From VYFG01 sp965248685 (lineage in GTDB: Bacteria; Pseudomonadota; Gammaproteobacteria; Arenicellales; Poriferihabitantaceae): a DNA stretch of 64,000 nucleotides. The position numbers were made by a program, and so were the translations under genes. The notes under the pieces are model-generated. The model made no database searches, had not been told where the DNA came from, and saw nothing but the letters and a program-made list of their open reading frames with translations. Positions 49,538 through 59,386 of this stretch are shown here, one piece after another; the stretch's first letter is position 1, and every line of letters begins with the position of its first letter. The stretch lies in NCBI GenBank assembly GCA_965248685.1, contig CBDFKC010000004.1:620001-684000 (forward strand), read 5' to 3'.

Positions 49538-49828
49538 CTAAGCGCCGTCAACAATTACTAAGGTGCATTTGGCATTATTTTGACGCATCGGCTGCACCGG
49601 TGCGTATTCCTCGGAATCAACGAATGCCCGGGCGCTATCCATATCGGGGAATTCTATGATTACCATCCGCGTGGGTGTCCATAAATCCGACTCCCGCACA
49701 TCCAGCTCTCCTCCCCGGGCGCGATAAACCCCGCCGTACTGCTCGGCAATGGGTTTAGCCAGTTTCTTGTATTCTTCGTATATCTCTGGATTTTCAATTT
49801 TTGTGTCGACAATGACATAAGCGCTCAT
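49538..49828 (-). CDS. DUF1330 domain protein
   Basis: Small cytoplasmic protein of 96 aa with a dimeric alpha/beta barrel (ferredoxin-like) fold. Family marks are YVIVDTKIENPEIYEEYKK, GGVYRARGGELDV and RMVIIEFPDMDSARAFVDSEEY. Function is unknown; related folds act as small mono-oxygenases or binding proteins. A single gene between the exported hypothetical protein (18 bp, convergent) and the adenylate cyclase. Confidence 0.9.
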   Translation of the reverse strand: MSAYVIVDTKIENPEIYEEYKKLAKPIAEQYGGVYRARGGELDVRESDLWTPTRMVIIEFPDMDSARAFVDSEEYAPVQPMRQNNAKCTLVIVDGA

Positions 49829-49918
49829 CGGATTTCCTCTTTTTCAAATTTATTGTGGGCCAAAGTTTACCCAATTACACTATAGTTGAATCAAACGGTT
49901 AGGCCGTGGATTGTTTTA

Positions 49919-52177
49919 TTATTTGGTTTGAAAATCAAATACGCCGTCCCAGTCGGGGGAAGGTGGATTATCTTCGAAATATTTTATTCGATCCAGATAT
50001 ACACGATATAACAGTTGCTCGGTGGTTTCATAAAGTTCTGACATCGTGGTTTTGGCGTCGCCCCAGTTCTGGTCGCGATACTGATTCATACCAAGGTGAA
50101 ACTGGGTGGCCTGGGCCAGAGTTTGATCCCCGACCTGTTGTTTCAATCCCAGTGGTGTAAATATCTTAACCGCATCCAGTTTGCCCTTAACCCGAACCTG
50201 ATCGAGCTCAGACATTTCGATATCGGGACAATTTTTAGCGGTAGTCGCTCCTACAAGTATGGGGACGCCATATTGTTTTGTCAGGCCCTCAAGGCGGGCG
50301 CCAAGATTTACCGCATCACCGAGAACGGTGTAAGACAACCTGAAATCTGATCCCATATTGCCAACGCTCATTGGACCCGTATTCAAACCAATTCCTATTT
50401 CCAGTCGGGGCCAGCCCTTTTCCTTAAATTCCCGGTTAAGTTGATCCAGGCTGGATACCATTGCCAAAGCCGCCACTACGCCATTGGCGGCGTGGTCCGG
50501 GTCATCCATGGGGGCGCCCCAGAATGCCATCATTGCGTCCCCTATGTATTTGTCGATTGCCCCCTTGTTTCGGTGCACGATTTCGGTCATGGGAGTCAGA
50601 AAATGATTGAGTAAATCCGACAGGGCTTCCGGTTCCATTTTTTCCGAAATGGTAGTGAACCCCCGGACATCAGTGAAAAGAACGGTCATTTCTTTCTTTT
50701 CACTGCGTAATAAATTCTCTACCGATTGGCCCTGCATTTTTTCAATTATTTCGTGGGGCACATAGAATCCGAACGATCGTTTTAGTAATAGCCGCGATCG
50801 CGATTCGAGTAAATATCCGTAAACAACGTTAATCAACGAAATGCCCGCTGACAAGACTAGAATCGGTGCGAGTGATAGAACAAAATTGAATTTCTCCCAG
50901 AGGTAAAAGTTAAATCCGATGTGGCCTGCAATGACTCCCACGGTAACCAGTGTCATCGGAAGAGCACGCAGAGAAGGCAGCAGGAATGCGAGAAACAATC
51001 CAGTAACCAGCATCAAAATGCGTTCCACCCCTTTGGCCCACCCAGGATGGTGCTTGAAATTGCCGTCCAGCAGGCTGGCAATTAAATTTGCATGGATTTC
51101 GACCCCTGGAAATACATTGCTAACCGGCGTTGCACGAATGTCGACCAAGCCAGTTGCTGAGGTTCCCAGCAACGCGACAACTCCGGCGAGGTCATCCGGC
51201 TGGGAGACGTTGTTGGAAATCACATCGTAAGCCGAAACGTAGCGAAACGAAGCCTGTTCGCTACGGTAAGGCACGTAAAGCGCAGAGCGCTGATCTACGT
51301 TGATAGTATTGAAACCCATATCCAGCCCTTCGAGCCCAGCATAATTTCCGTCATCGGCAACGTCGGCAACAATTGGGCTGGCCTCGATACCCAGATACAG
51401 GCTGGCAATTGCAAGAGATAATGATGGATAGAGCGCGCCGTCAAATTTATTCAGCATCGGTACCTTACGGATAATGCCATCGCTGTCCACCGCATTGACC
51501 AGAGTAAAAAACCCTCCGGGTTGACCTTTTTGAAGTATTTCCAGATTGCTGGTATAGCGCGTGGTACTTGGTGCTCGGGTTTTGTCTAACAATCCCGAAG
51601 CGGCATCGAAGATAGGTAACGGCAGCAAACCTGTACTGTTTTGATCGGTTCTTTGCCCGAAGGCGACGCCCATGACGACATTGTGCTTCTGCAGGGATTC
51701 TGCAAACTGCGCATCCCGGGATGGTTGATTGACCAAGGCCTCAAGCGCTGGCACTGCCAATATGTCTGGCGGCGTAATGGCGTTTTTTAGCCGGGACAAC
51801 GTGAGATCGTTATCGGGTTCGGGAAAAACCATGTCGAAGCCAAATACTTCGACCCCATAGTTATTAAAAAGGCTATCGGTCAGGTTGGCCAGAATGTCCC
51901 TGGTCCATGGCCATTGGCCGAGATGGGCCAAACTTTTTTCATCGATATCGATGATTACGACCCTTGGATCGACACCTTCCGGAGCGGTGAAGCGCAGCCG
52001 CATATCGTACAGCTTATACTCAAATTCCCGGAGTAAGCGCATGTCAAATACGCCGGCGCTATAGAGCAACAGAGGCGCCATCACCAATATACCGATCAAA
52101 TATTGAATCGCTCTATCTTTCACAAGGTTGGGTTCGCAAACAAAAAAATAAAGGCTATCACACACCTGCTGGCGCAA
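49919..52177 (-). CDS. CHASE2-domain adenylate cyclase (class III)
   Basis: Membrane receptor cyclase of about 752 aa. An N-terminal membrane helix (YLIGILVMAPLLLYSAGVF) precedes a periplasmic CHASE2 domain (marks RVVIIDIDEKSLAHLGQWPWTR and the SDGIIRKVPML region). Three membrane helices and a C-terminal class III cyclase domain follow. Catalytic metal Asp residues are in LFTDVRGF and YIGDAMMAFWG; the Lys in DKYIGD and the Asp in LGDAVNLGARLE fit ATP rather than GTP. It makes cAMP in response to an unknown periplasmic signal. The start is uncertain (TTG at 52177 or GTG at 52123). It is divergent from the secretion operon. Confidence 0.9.
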   Translation of the reverse strand: MRQQVCDSLYFFVCEPNLVKDRAIQYLIGILVMAPLLLYSAGVFDMRLLREFEYKLYDMRLRFTAPEGVDPRVVIIDIDEKSLAHLGQWPWTRDILANLTDSLFNNYGVEVFGFDMVFPEPDNDLTLSRLKNAITPPDILAVPALEALVNQPSRDAQFAESLQKHNVVMGVAFGQRTDQNSTGLLPLPIFDAASGLLDKTRAPSTTRYTSNLEILQKGQPGGFFTLVNAVDSDGIIRKVPMLNKFDGALYPSLSLAIASLYLGIEASPIVADVADDGNYAGLEGLDMGFNTINVDQRSALYVPYRSEQASFRYVSAYDVISNNVSQPDDLAGVVALLGTSATGLVDIRATPVSNVFPGVEIHANLIASLLDGNFKHHPGWAKGVERILMLVTGLFLAFLLPSLRALPMTLVTVGVIAGHIGFNFYLWEKFNFVLSLAPILVLSAGISLINVVYGYLLESRSRLLLKRSFGFYVPHEIIEKMQGQSVENLLRSEKKEMTVLFTDVRGFTTISEKMEPEALSDLLNHFLTPMTEIVHRNKGAIDKYIGDAMMAFWGAPMDDPDHAANGVVAALAMVSSLDQLNREFKEKGWPRLEIGIGLNTGPMSVGNMGSDFRLSYTVLGDAVNLGARLEGLTKQYGVPILVGATTAKNCPDIEMSELDQVRVKGKLDAVKIFTPLGLKQQVGDQTLAQATQFHLGMNQYRDQNWGDAKTTMSELYETTEQLLYRVYLDRIKYFEDNPPSPDWDGVFDFQTK

Positions 52178-52331
52178 GTTAGCGTTGGATTAAGCTAATT
52201 GACTACATTTTTCTTTATAATTATGGTGTATTCTTATGATTAATAATATATTTATTGTCGCTGATGAAGTATTTATTTTGACTGAATTCATTCATTAACT
52301 ATCAATTTAATGGGGAAATCTTAGTAGTAGA

Positions 52332-53912
52332 ATGTGCAAGGGGTTAGTAGCTATTTGGTATAAGGTTGTAATTATTGCAGTATTTCTGGGTATGCCTGCC
52401 TGGCCGGTCATGTCCGCCGATTTAAAATTCCAGGTCGAACGATTTATCGTCGAAGGTGATAATCCATTGGGCGATATTGCTTCTATCGTTATTCTTGATC
52501 CTTATACCGGCGAGCACACAGGGATCGAAAGGTTACGTCAGGCCGCGGCGGCGCTGGAATCGGCGTTAAATGACAAAGGATACGATTTTCATCGGGTAAC
52601 CTTGCCCCAACAGGTATTGGACGCCGGCGCAGTTGTGCTCGAGATTCGCAATCTGGTTATTGATGAGATCACCACTAGTGGGAATAAGTATTTCAGCGAT
52701 GAGAATATACGTCGCAGTCTGCCCCAGCTCAAAAAAGGAGAAACACCAAATACCAGATCACTTTCCCGGGCTCTGGCAATTGCTAACTTTAATACCGCCA
52801 AGCGCACTCGCCTGACCTTTGGCCGGGGTGGAATCGCAGATACATTAGACGCCAGGATAGAAGTCCGCGATCGACCACCCCAGCAGATTTATGCCTGGCT
52901 AAACAATACCGGTTCAGCGGAGTCGACCCGATCCAGAATGGGGATTGGTTATCAGCATCGCAATTTGTTTGACCGCGATCACAGTATGACCGCGACCTAT
53001 ACGACTTCGCCTGAGGATCCGGATAAAGTTCAGCAATACGGCGTTAATTATCAGGTGCCGGCGTATTTTTTGACAGGCCTGGTAAATATTTTCCACGTGC
53101 AATCAGACGTGGACAGTGGTCGGGTCGCAGACGTGTTTGATGTTAATGGCGGCGGCGTCACGACGGGCTTGCGATACTCTCAAGTTTTGAACAAACGCGG
53201 GGTATTTCGCCAACGGATATACGTTGATGTGACTGACAAACTGTTTGACAACAACGTCGATTTTTTGGGCAATCAAATTGGCGTTGATGTTCGTAGTCGA
53301 CCACTGGCAGCAACCTGGCAGCTTGAATGGGAAAAACCTGCGTCAGACGGGCATCTGAACATTTCCTATGCAACCAATCTGGAGGGTGGTGAATTCAATA
53401 GTCAGGTAGATTATTCCGCCAGTCGGGTAGGTGCGCCCCAGGATTGGAGCGCAATACGAATTGAAGCGGGTCAGAACATTAACCTTCCTCGAAAATGGCG
53501 ACTGGCCATGGGGCTACAAGGCTTATTCAGCGACGATCCATTGATCGGCGGTGAACAACTAGGCCTCGGTGGTTCCCGGGGACCGCGTGGTTTCGAAGAA
53601 CGAGAAGCGGGAGTTGATCGGGGAATTAATCTGAAATTTCAGGTCTGGGCCCCGACCTTGACCGGCAACCTTCAAATTGGTGGCTTTTTGGATCACGGGT
53701 TTGGCACTCGACTGAACCCCCAGGTCGGGGAAGAGTTGGAGCGAGACTTAACCAGTATTGGTATTGGCAGTAAATGGCAGTGGCAAGACCGCCTGGTTCT
53801 TACCCTTGATTTCGGGCATGTAGTGGGGGGCCTCGAAGGTGAACCAGGGTTAACCCAGGACGGGGATAATCGCATTCATGCTGGCCTGGTATATCGTATT
53901 AGCGGAGATTAG
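52332..53912 (+). CDS. TpsB outer-membrane transporter (ShlB/FhaC/HecB family)
   Basis: Outer-membrane protein of 526 aa. After a signal peptide (VVIIAVFLGMPAWPVMSAD) come POTRA-like domains (FIVEGDNPLG; LEIRNLVIDEITTSGNKYFS) and a C-terminal beta barrel. The barrel contains the family loop motif region LGLGGSRGPRGFEEREAGVDRG (the VRGY-like tip reads PRGF) and ends with a short aromatic-poor strand (RIHAGLVYRISGD). It secretes and folds the TpsA protein encoded two genes on. It is followed after 4 bp by the FecR gene. Confidence 0.9.
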   Translation: MCKGLVAIWYKVVIIAVFLGMPAWPVMSADLKFQVERFIVEGDNPLGDIASIVILDPYTGEHTGIERLRQAAAALESALNDKGYDFHRVTLPQQVLDAGAVVLEIRNLVIDEITTSGNKYFSDENIRRSLPQLKKGETPNTRSLSRALAIANFNTAKRTRLTFGRGGIADTLDARIEVRDRPPQQIYAWLNNTGSAESTRSRMGIGYQHRNLFDRDHSMTATYTTSPEDPDKVQQYGVNYQVPAYFLTGLVNIFHVQSDVDSGRVADVFDVNGGGVTTGLRYSQVLNKRGVFRQRIYVDVTDKLFDNNVDFLGNQIGVDVRSRPLAATWQLEWEKPASDGHLNISYATNLEGGEFNSQVDYSASRVGAPQDWSAIRIEAGQNINLPRKWRLAMGLQGLFSDDPLIGGEQLGLGGSRGPRGFEEREAGVDRGINLKFQVWAPTLTGNLQIGGFLDHGFGTRLNPQVGEELERDLTSIGIGSKWQWQDRLVLTLDFGHVVGGLEGEPGLTQDGDNRIHAGLVYRISGD

Positions 53913-53916
53913 CCGG

Positions 53917-54765
53917 ATGAAAATAAAGGCAGCATTTATTTTTCTCGGTTGGATATTTTTAGTTACCACCGCAAATGCAAACGATCCTATTGGCACAGTG
54001 CTGATTGCCAAAGGTGTGGTAACCGCGAATAGCCAGGAGACCGGTATCAGGACGCTGGAAAAAGGTGCAAACGTATTTTTGGGAGAAACAATTTCGACTG
54101 CAATAGATAGTTTTGTTGTCCTCAAAATGATCGACAAAAGCAAACTTTCTATTCGGCCACAAAGTGAAATGACCTTAAAAGCGTTTTCCGAGGAATCGGG
54201 CAAGGAAGAAGCCCTGTTTGATCTGGTTAAAGGCGGATTACGGGCGCTTAGTGGTGAAATAGGCAAGAAAAATCCAGAACAGTTTCGGGTCGAAACCGTT
54301 GTTGCGTCGATTGGTATTCGCGGCACCGACTTTCTGGTGAGGATATGTCAGGAAGAATGCAGTGAAGAGGAAGCGAATTTTGGCCACGCGCCACGTCAGG
54401 ACAGTGGTACCCAGGGAAGCGGTACCGCAACCAAACAAAAAGAGATTCGGCGACTGGACCAGGATAATAATGTTCGAGAGCGTTCGTTTATCGAATGCGG
54501 AGCCGTTGCCGAAATTAAGCGTGGCTTATACGCTGCTGTGTTTGATGGAAAAATATTTGTCAGAAAAGGTGACCAGGAAGTGGATCTCGAAGCCATCGAA
54601 GCAGTGTTCGCCCAGGACACAGAAATCGTCTGCCTTGGTCAGATTCCGCACTTCATCATGAGCGACGACTTTCTGCCGAAGAATCCCGAAGAAACCATTA
54701 CGTTGTTTAATGCTCTAAGGAACATTGATGAAGACAGACAGCAGTGTGAAATTCCGGAGGCTTGA
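53917..54765 (+). CDS. FecR domain periplasmic protein of the TPS operon
   Basis: Protein of 282 aa with a signal peptide (AAFIFLGWIFLVTTANAND) and a FecR-type beta domain: GTVLIAKGVVTANSQETGIR, LEKGANVFLGETISTAIDS, SKLSIRPQSEMTLKAF, and VETVVASIGIRGTDFLVRIC. A second part with paired cysteines (CQEECSEEE) and an acidic end follows. FecR domains sense or bind at the cell surface; in operons with cyclases and TpsA/TpsB such genes recur. The start at 53917 has a ribosome binding site and the signal. It lies between TpsB (4 bp) and TpsA (1 bp) genes. Confidence 0.88.
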   Translation: MKIKAAFIFLGWIFLVTTANANDPIGTVLIAKGVVTANSQETGIRTLEKGANVFLGETISTAIDSFVVLKMIDKSKLSIRPQSEMTLKAFSEESGKEEALFDLVKGGLRALSGEIGKKNPEQFRVETVVASIGIRGTDFLVRICQEECSEEEANFGHAPRQDSGTQGSGTATKQKEIRRLDQDNNVRERSFIECGAVAEIKRGLYAAVFDGKIFVRKGDQEVDLEAIEAVFAQDTEIVCLGQIPHFIMSDDFLPKNPEETITLFNALRNIDEDRQQCEIPEA

Positions 54766-54766
54766 T

Positions 54767-57700
54767 ATGTATAGTGTATTTAAAATGGATAAATTCAGAC
54801 GATTAATGGAATCCAGGACGGTGGTTTATGGGATTCGAAATATCGCAGCGGCCGCTTTCGGGCTGTCCATGGGACTGGTAACGAATATCACCCTGGCGAA
54901 TCCTGAAAATCCCACAGTAGTAGCTGGGACCGTTGAATTCAACGAATTGGCAAATCAGTTGCAGATTACTAATTCTCCCGGCTCAATCATTAATTGGCAG
55001 GGGTTTTCGATAAATCAGAATGAAATAACCCAATTCCTTCAGCAGTCAAATCAGTCCGCGGTTTTAAATCGGATTACTGGACCTGATATCTCTAACTTGC
55101 TCGGACAATTAATTTCCAATGGCAAGGTCTTTGTGATCAATCCAAACGGTCTTGTTATCGGTGCCGGAGCTCGTATTGATGCCGCTGGATTTGTTGGATC
55201 TACCCTAAACATTAGCGACCAGGATTTTCTCTCGGGAAACTTCCGATTTTCCGGGAGTGGCGGCGCGATCATTAACAACGGCGCAATTACTGCGGGACCC
55301 AATGGTGAGGTGGTCTTAATCGCTCCAACTATCCAGAATAGTGGAAGCATTAATGCATTAAACGGCGAAATTATTCTGGCCGCAGGGCGCGAAGTGATTC
55401 TTACCTCGCTAAATAACGAGAATATTTCTTTTCGAATAAGCTCCCAGGGAGATGAAGTGCTAAATCTGGGTAGCCTGGTGGCACAAAATGGCGCAATAGG
55501 TGTATTCGCCAACCAGATTGTTAATAGTGGCAGCATCTCCGCTAATCGGGTTAGTCAGGATGTCGGTGGCAGAATCGTATTACAGGCCGATGGATCGAAT
55601 CAGATTGCTGGAGAAATTACCGCTTTAGGCACCGACGCCAATGGTGGTGAAATCAGATTGCTGGGTGACAGCATTACACTGCAAAGCGCGTCGGTTGACG
55701 TCACCGGTAGAAATGGTGGACGAGTATTGATTGGAGGAGAATTCCAGGGTAGGGGTAGCTTACCCCGCGCCAGGCAGACCCTGATCGACCAAAACTCTGT
55801 AGTCCACGCCGATGCACTAACCCAGGGCAATGGCGGCGAAATAATTGCTTGGTCTGAAGTCAATACCCAGACCTTTGGTCGCCTGACAGCACGAGGTGGC
55901 GCTGATTCTGGAAATGGTGGACTGGTTGAGACCTCGAGTCGGGGTAGCCTGAGCTTTGGGCAACCGGCAGATGTTAGCGCGAGTAATGGTGTTGCCGGTA
56001 CCTGGTTACTGGATCCCGAGGATATCGTGATCGATAGCGGTGGTGCGGATTCCATATCGAGTGCTCTGAACGGCGGCAGCAATGTAGAAATAAAAACGGC
56101 GGATTCGGGAAGTGGTGAAGGCAATATTACCGTGGCTGCTCCGATTACCAAATCCGAAGGAGAAGGAGATGCTGCCCTTAGTCTGACGGCGCACAATCAA
56201 ATTGCGGTCAACGCGCCAATTCAATCCACCTCTGGCAGACTTCATGTTTCGTTACATGCCGGTACGGGTATTTCGGTCAACGCCGGTATCGCTACCAATG
56301 GTGGTAACTATAGCGCGAGTATAATTCCGAGTTTGTCGGCAACATCAGCGTCGAATGATACCGAATCAACTGACTCGGGGTCAGAGACTAAAGCTGATGC
56401 GGGAGCAGGGGCCGAATCTAAAGTGAATTCGGCCGTGGATTCGAATGAAGTCAAGGAATTAGTGGGAGGGACCCCATCGGTTACGGCGACAAAACCGGAC
56501 ACTACTAAAAATAATGAAAATGTTGCCGAGGTTGTTCAGCAGTCTGAAACCAATAAAACCGGTCCAGTTACGCCGCAACCCAATGTTAATGAGGTTGCGC
56601 AGGAAGTTGTTGTTGCCAGCGTCGCCCCGACGCAATTGGTGTCTGAACCGCCGGAGCAAATACAACCAGAACAATTAGTTGAGGTAGTTGCCAAGGTTAA
56701 CCAGGAAGCAGTTCCGGTGATGGCACTACCTGTTGATCCAATATCCCAGACGGGCATAACTCTGCTTGCGAGTATTGAGACTGCTGGTGGTAATCTCACT
56801 CTTGATGCCGGTTCCAAAGGCCTGTTGAGTATCAATACGACGATAGATAGCTCCAATGAGCAAAGTGGAGCGCAGGGCGGTGATATACAGTTACTCGGCT
56901 ACCAGGTGGGAATTTTCGACGAATCAGTGGTCGATGCGTCAGGCGCCGCCGGTGGCGGGGAAATCTTGATTGGCGGTGATCAACAGGGTCAAAATCCTGA
57001 GGTGCCTAATTCGGATGCTGTGTTTGTAAGCGAAACTGCGGTAATCAAGTCAGATGCCCTGGATGCCGGTGATGGCGGCAAAGTCATTGTATATGCTGAC
57101 CGGGTCGCCAACATTCACGGCAAAATTAGCGCCCGGGGGGGTGTTAATGGCGGCGATGGAGGGTTTGTCGAAACTTCTGGAAAAGAGAGTTTAAGTGTTT
57201 CTCATACACCGGACATTTCCGCTCCCGCGGGTGACCCGGGGAGCTGGTTAATTGACCCTGACCAGATTGATATCATAGATGATAACATCAGCGCTCCAGA
57301 CAACACTAATATTCCAGCGACTAATCCGTTCGTCTCCACAGGTAATGCACAAATCAAGGCATTTCTCATCAGAAGTGCACTAATTGGAGGAGCTAATGTT
57401 GCCATTACCACGGCGAATTCCGGGGCGGGAACCGGGGATATAAACTGGCTGACCGACCTCAATTTAAATAATTCTCGATCTCTTGGGGACCCCCTGCTCG
57501 GATCGCTTACCTTGACGGCAATCAACGATATCAATTTTCAAGGATCAATTTTTGATAGCGATATTCTGATTGACGATAATATTCAGAATCTTCAGCTCGA
57601 CGCGGGGGGTGACGTCAATATTATTGGCAATATGTTCAGTCCATTCCAGCCGCGGACACTTCAGGCCCGGGGCGACATTATTATTACCGCTGACAACTTC

Positions 57701-59386
57701 GTCGCTACCGGAGGATTTGATCCTGGCCAATCAATAAACGTAATTGCCGGCGGTGCGCTCGATATTCGCGTTAACAATGAGGTCAGATTGTTGGGAGGCG
57801 TTGGTTTGAACGATGTGAATGTCATTTCTTTTGGCAGTGGCTCTGTACTGAACGCAACTAATCTGGTGCTTGGAGATAGCAATGGAGGCGTGTCTACACT
57901 GCAATTAGGGGATAGTGGCGCGGCAATTACGGGAGTAGTTACGCTGACGGGTAACCTTACTATGGAAGGTGGAAGCCAATTCAGCAATGGAAATATAACG
58001 GCAAACAGCATAGACCTGATCGCCGGCTTTTTTAGCGAAAACGGAACCGTGAATACCAACGTCCTGAATTGGACTGCCGGAATCTTCGAGAACGCCGGGC
58101 TGACTACAACCGGGCTGGTCACTATTGATGGAGGAGGTACGCGAAGCGTTGGCACGGATGCGATATGGAATATCGCCAATACCAGTACAGTAAACTGGAA
58201 TAACGGTGATATAGATCTCGACGGCAGAATCAATAATGCAGGTATATTCAATGCATTATCTGACGGTGACTTTATTCCCAGGTCTGATCCACCTGACAGA
58301 AGTCCTCGGGTTTTTAATAATACCGGAACGTTCAACAGAAATGGACCAACGCCTGGCAGTGTTATCGAATTTGGAATTGCTGATAAAGCAAACGAGGCAC
58401 CATACCTGTTTGTTAACAGCGGCACATTAAATGTGCAGCAGGGTGATCTGATTTTCTACGAAGCACGAGATCCCAATTTGCTGACAAATATAGTTGGTGG
58501 ATTCGTCCAGACAGGCGGCGTTATCAATTTGGCCGGAGGCAATATATCGAGTCAAATATCTACCGAATTTGGGTTTCCAACTTTGTTGCCGGGGTCGCTG
58601 GAGTTTCAGGGCGGAACGCTGACCGGAGGAGTCTCTGATACGGTATTTACCGGCGGTAATATTTTTGGTGATGTCGCTACAACCAATACGACCATCAGTC
58701 CGGGGCAATCTCCAGGATCTCTTAACTTCAATGGAAACCTCACCACTAACCCCGGGACAATTTTTGAGATTGAGATATTTGGGACTGCGCCTGGGCAATT
58801 TGACACCATTAATGTTACCGGAACCGCCCAACTTAATAACCCTACTCTGAACGTAACCCATCCAACCTACGTTCCTCCGGTTACCCTGGTGAACGACAGA
58901 TTTAATGTTATTAGTGCGCTAACATTGGCCGTCAATCCTGGGGTCACGGTAAATCAACCTGCATTGGTCCCAGGCACTATAGCGACGGACGGCGTTATGT
59001 TGGGCGCTATGGGGGAATTTTACTTTCTCGACTATGTTGGCGGGGGACCTATTCCACCCGTCGTTACTCCGCCAGTTGTTACGCCGCCCATAGTGACACC
59101 ACCCGTTGTTACACCACCAGTGATCATTCCGCCGGTCGTGGTGATGCCACCGATAGTTAACCCGGTATTACCGGTGATTCCTGAGATCGTTACTACTCCT
59201 GGTTTCCCACCAAACCTGATTACGGTTAATCCGATAGTTCCTGGGACCAGCTTGGTACCTGTTCAAATGCCATCTCCGGATCGATCGATCGAGTTCGACT
59301 CGAGTGATTTAACCATCGCATTGCTCGAACAACTGCCCCGAAACCAGGGAATAAATCAGAGTACCGAGTTCCTCCAATGCTTCTAA
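54767..59386 (+). CDS. TpsA exoprotein with filamentous haemagglutinin N-terminal domain
   Basis: Large secreted protein of 1539 aa. A ggagg ribosome binding site sets the start at 54767. An extended signal (residues about 1-45) leads into the TPS domain: LANQLQITNSPGSIINWQGF, SAVLNRITGPDISNLLGQL, GKVFVINPNGLVIGAGARID. The rest is a beta-helix with Gly/Asn-rich repeats. Two similar units end in GTWLLDPEDIVID and GSWLIDPDQIDI. A linker rich in Glu, Val and Gln lies between them. Near the C-terminus is a Pro-rich P-P-V-V-T-P repeat, and the only Cys I see is the penultimate residue (FLQCF). It is probably an adhesin. Confidence 0.9.
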   Translation: MYSVFKMDKFRRLMESRTVVYGIRNIAAAAFGLSMGLVTNITLANPENPTVVAGTVEFNELANQLQITNSPGSIINWQGFSINQNEITQFLQQSNQSAVLNRITGPDISNLLGQLISNGKVFVINPNGLVIGAGARIDAAGFVGSTLNISDQDFLSGNFRFSGSGGAIINNGAITAGPNGEVVLIAPTIQNSGSINALNGEIILAAGREVILTSLNNENISFRISSQGDEVLNLGSLVAQNGAIGVFANQIVNSGSISANRVSQDVGGRIVLQADGSNQIAGEITALGTDANGGEIRLLGDSITLQSASVDVTGRNGGRVLIGGEFQGRGSLPRARQTLIDQNSVVHADALTQGNGGEIIAWSEVNTQTFGRLTARGGADSGNGGLVETSSRGSLSFGQPADVSASNGVAGTWLLDPEDIVIDSGGADSISSALNGGSNVEIKTADSGSGEGNITVAAPITKSEGEGDAALSLTAHNQIAVNAPIQSTSGRLHVSLHAGTGISVNAGIATNGGNYSASIIPSLSATSASNDTESTDSGSETKADAGAGAESKVNSAVDSNEVKELVGGTPSVTATKPDTTKNNENVAEVVQQSETNKTGPVTPQPNVNEVAQEVVVASVAPTQLVSEPPEQIQPEQLVEVVAKVNQEAVPVMALPVDPISQTGITLLASIETAGGNLTLDAGSKGLLSINTTIDSSNEQSGAQGGDIQLLGYQVGIFDESVVDASGAAGGGEILIGGDQQGQNPEVPNSDAVFVSETAVIKSDALDAGDGGKVIVYADRVANIHGKISARGGVNGGDGGFVETSGKESLSVSHTPDISAPAGDPGSWLIDPDQIDIIDDNISAPDNTNIPATNPFVSTGNAQIKAFLIRSALIGGANVAITTANSGAGTGDINWLTDLNLNNSRSLGDPLLGSLTLTAINDINFQGSIFDSDILIDDNIQNLQLDAGGDVNIIGNMFSPFQPRTLQARGDIIITADNFVATGGFDPGQSINVIAGGALDIRVNNEVRLLGGVGLNDVNVISFGSGSVLNATNLVLGDSNGGVSTLQLGDSGAAITGVVTLTGNLTMEGGSQFSNGNITANSIDLIAGFFSENGTVNTNVLNWTAGIFENAGLTTTGLVTIDGGGTRSVGTDAIWNIANTSTVNWNNGDIDLDGRINNAGIFNALSDGDFIPRSDPPDRSPRVFNNTGTFNRNGPTPGSVIEFGIADKANEAPYLFVNSGTLNVQQGDLIFYEARDPNLLTNIVGGFVQTGGVINLAGGNISSQISTEFGFPTLLPGSLEFQGGTLTGGVSDTVFTGGNIFGDVATTNTTISPGQSPGSLNFNGNLTTNPGTIFEIEIFGTAPGQFDTINVTGTAQLNNPTLNVTHPTYVPPVTLVNDRFNVISALTLAVNPGVTVNQPALVPGTIATDGVMLGAMGEFYFLDYVGGGPIPPVVTPPVVTPPIVTPPVVTPPVIIPPVVVMPPIVNPVLPVIPEIVTTPGFPPNLITVNPIVPGTSLVPVQMPSPDRSIEFDSSDLTIALLEQLPRNQGINQSTEFLQCF

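Noticed and set aside
57661..58425. Minus-strand open frame of 254 codons inside TpsA
   Set aside because: Antisense to a clear beta-helix repeat region; composition-driven (Val/Pro/Leu/Ser-rich) with no motif or ribosome binding site.
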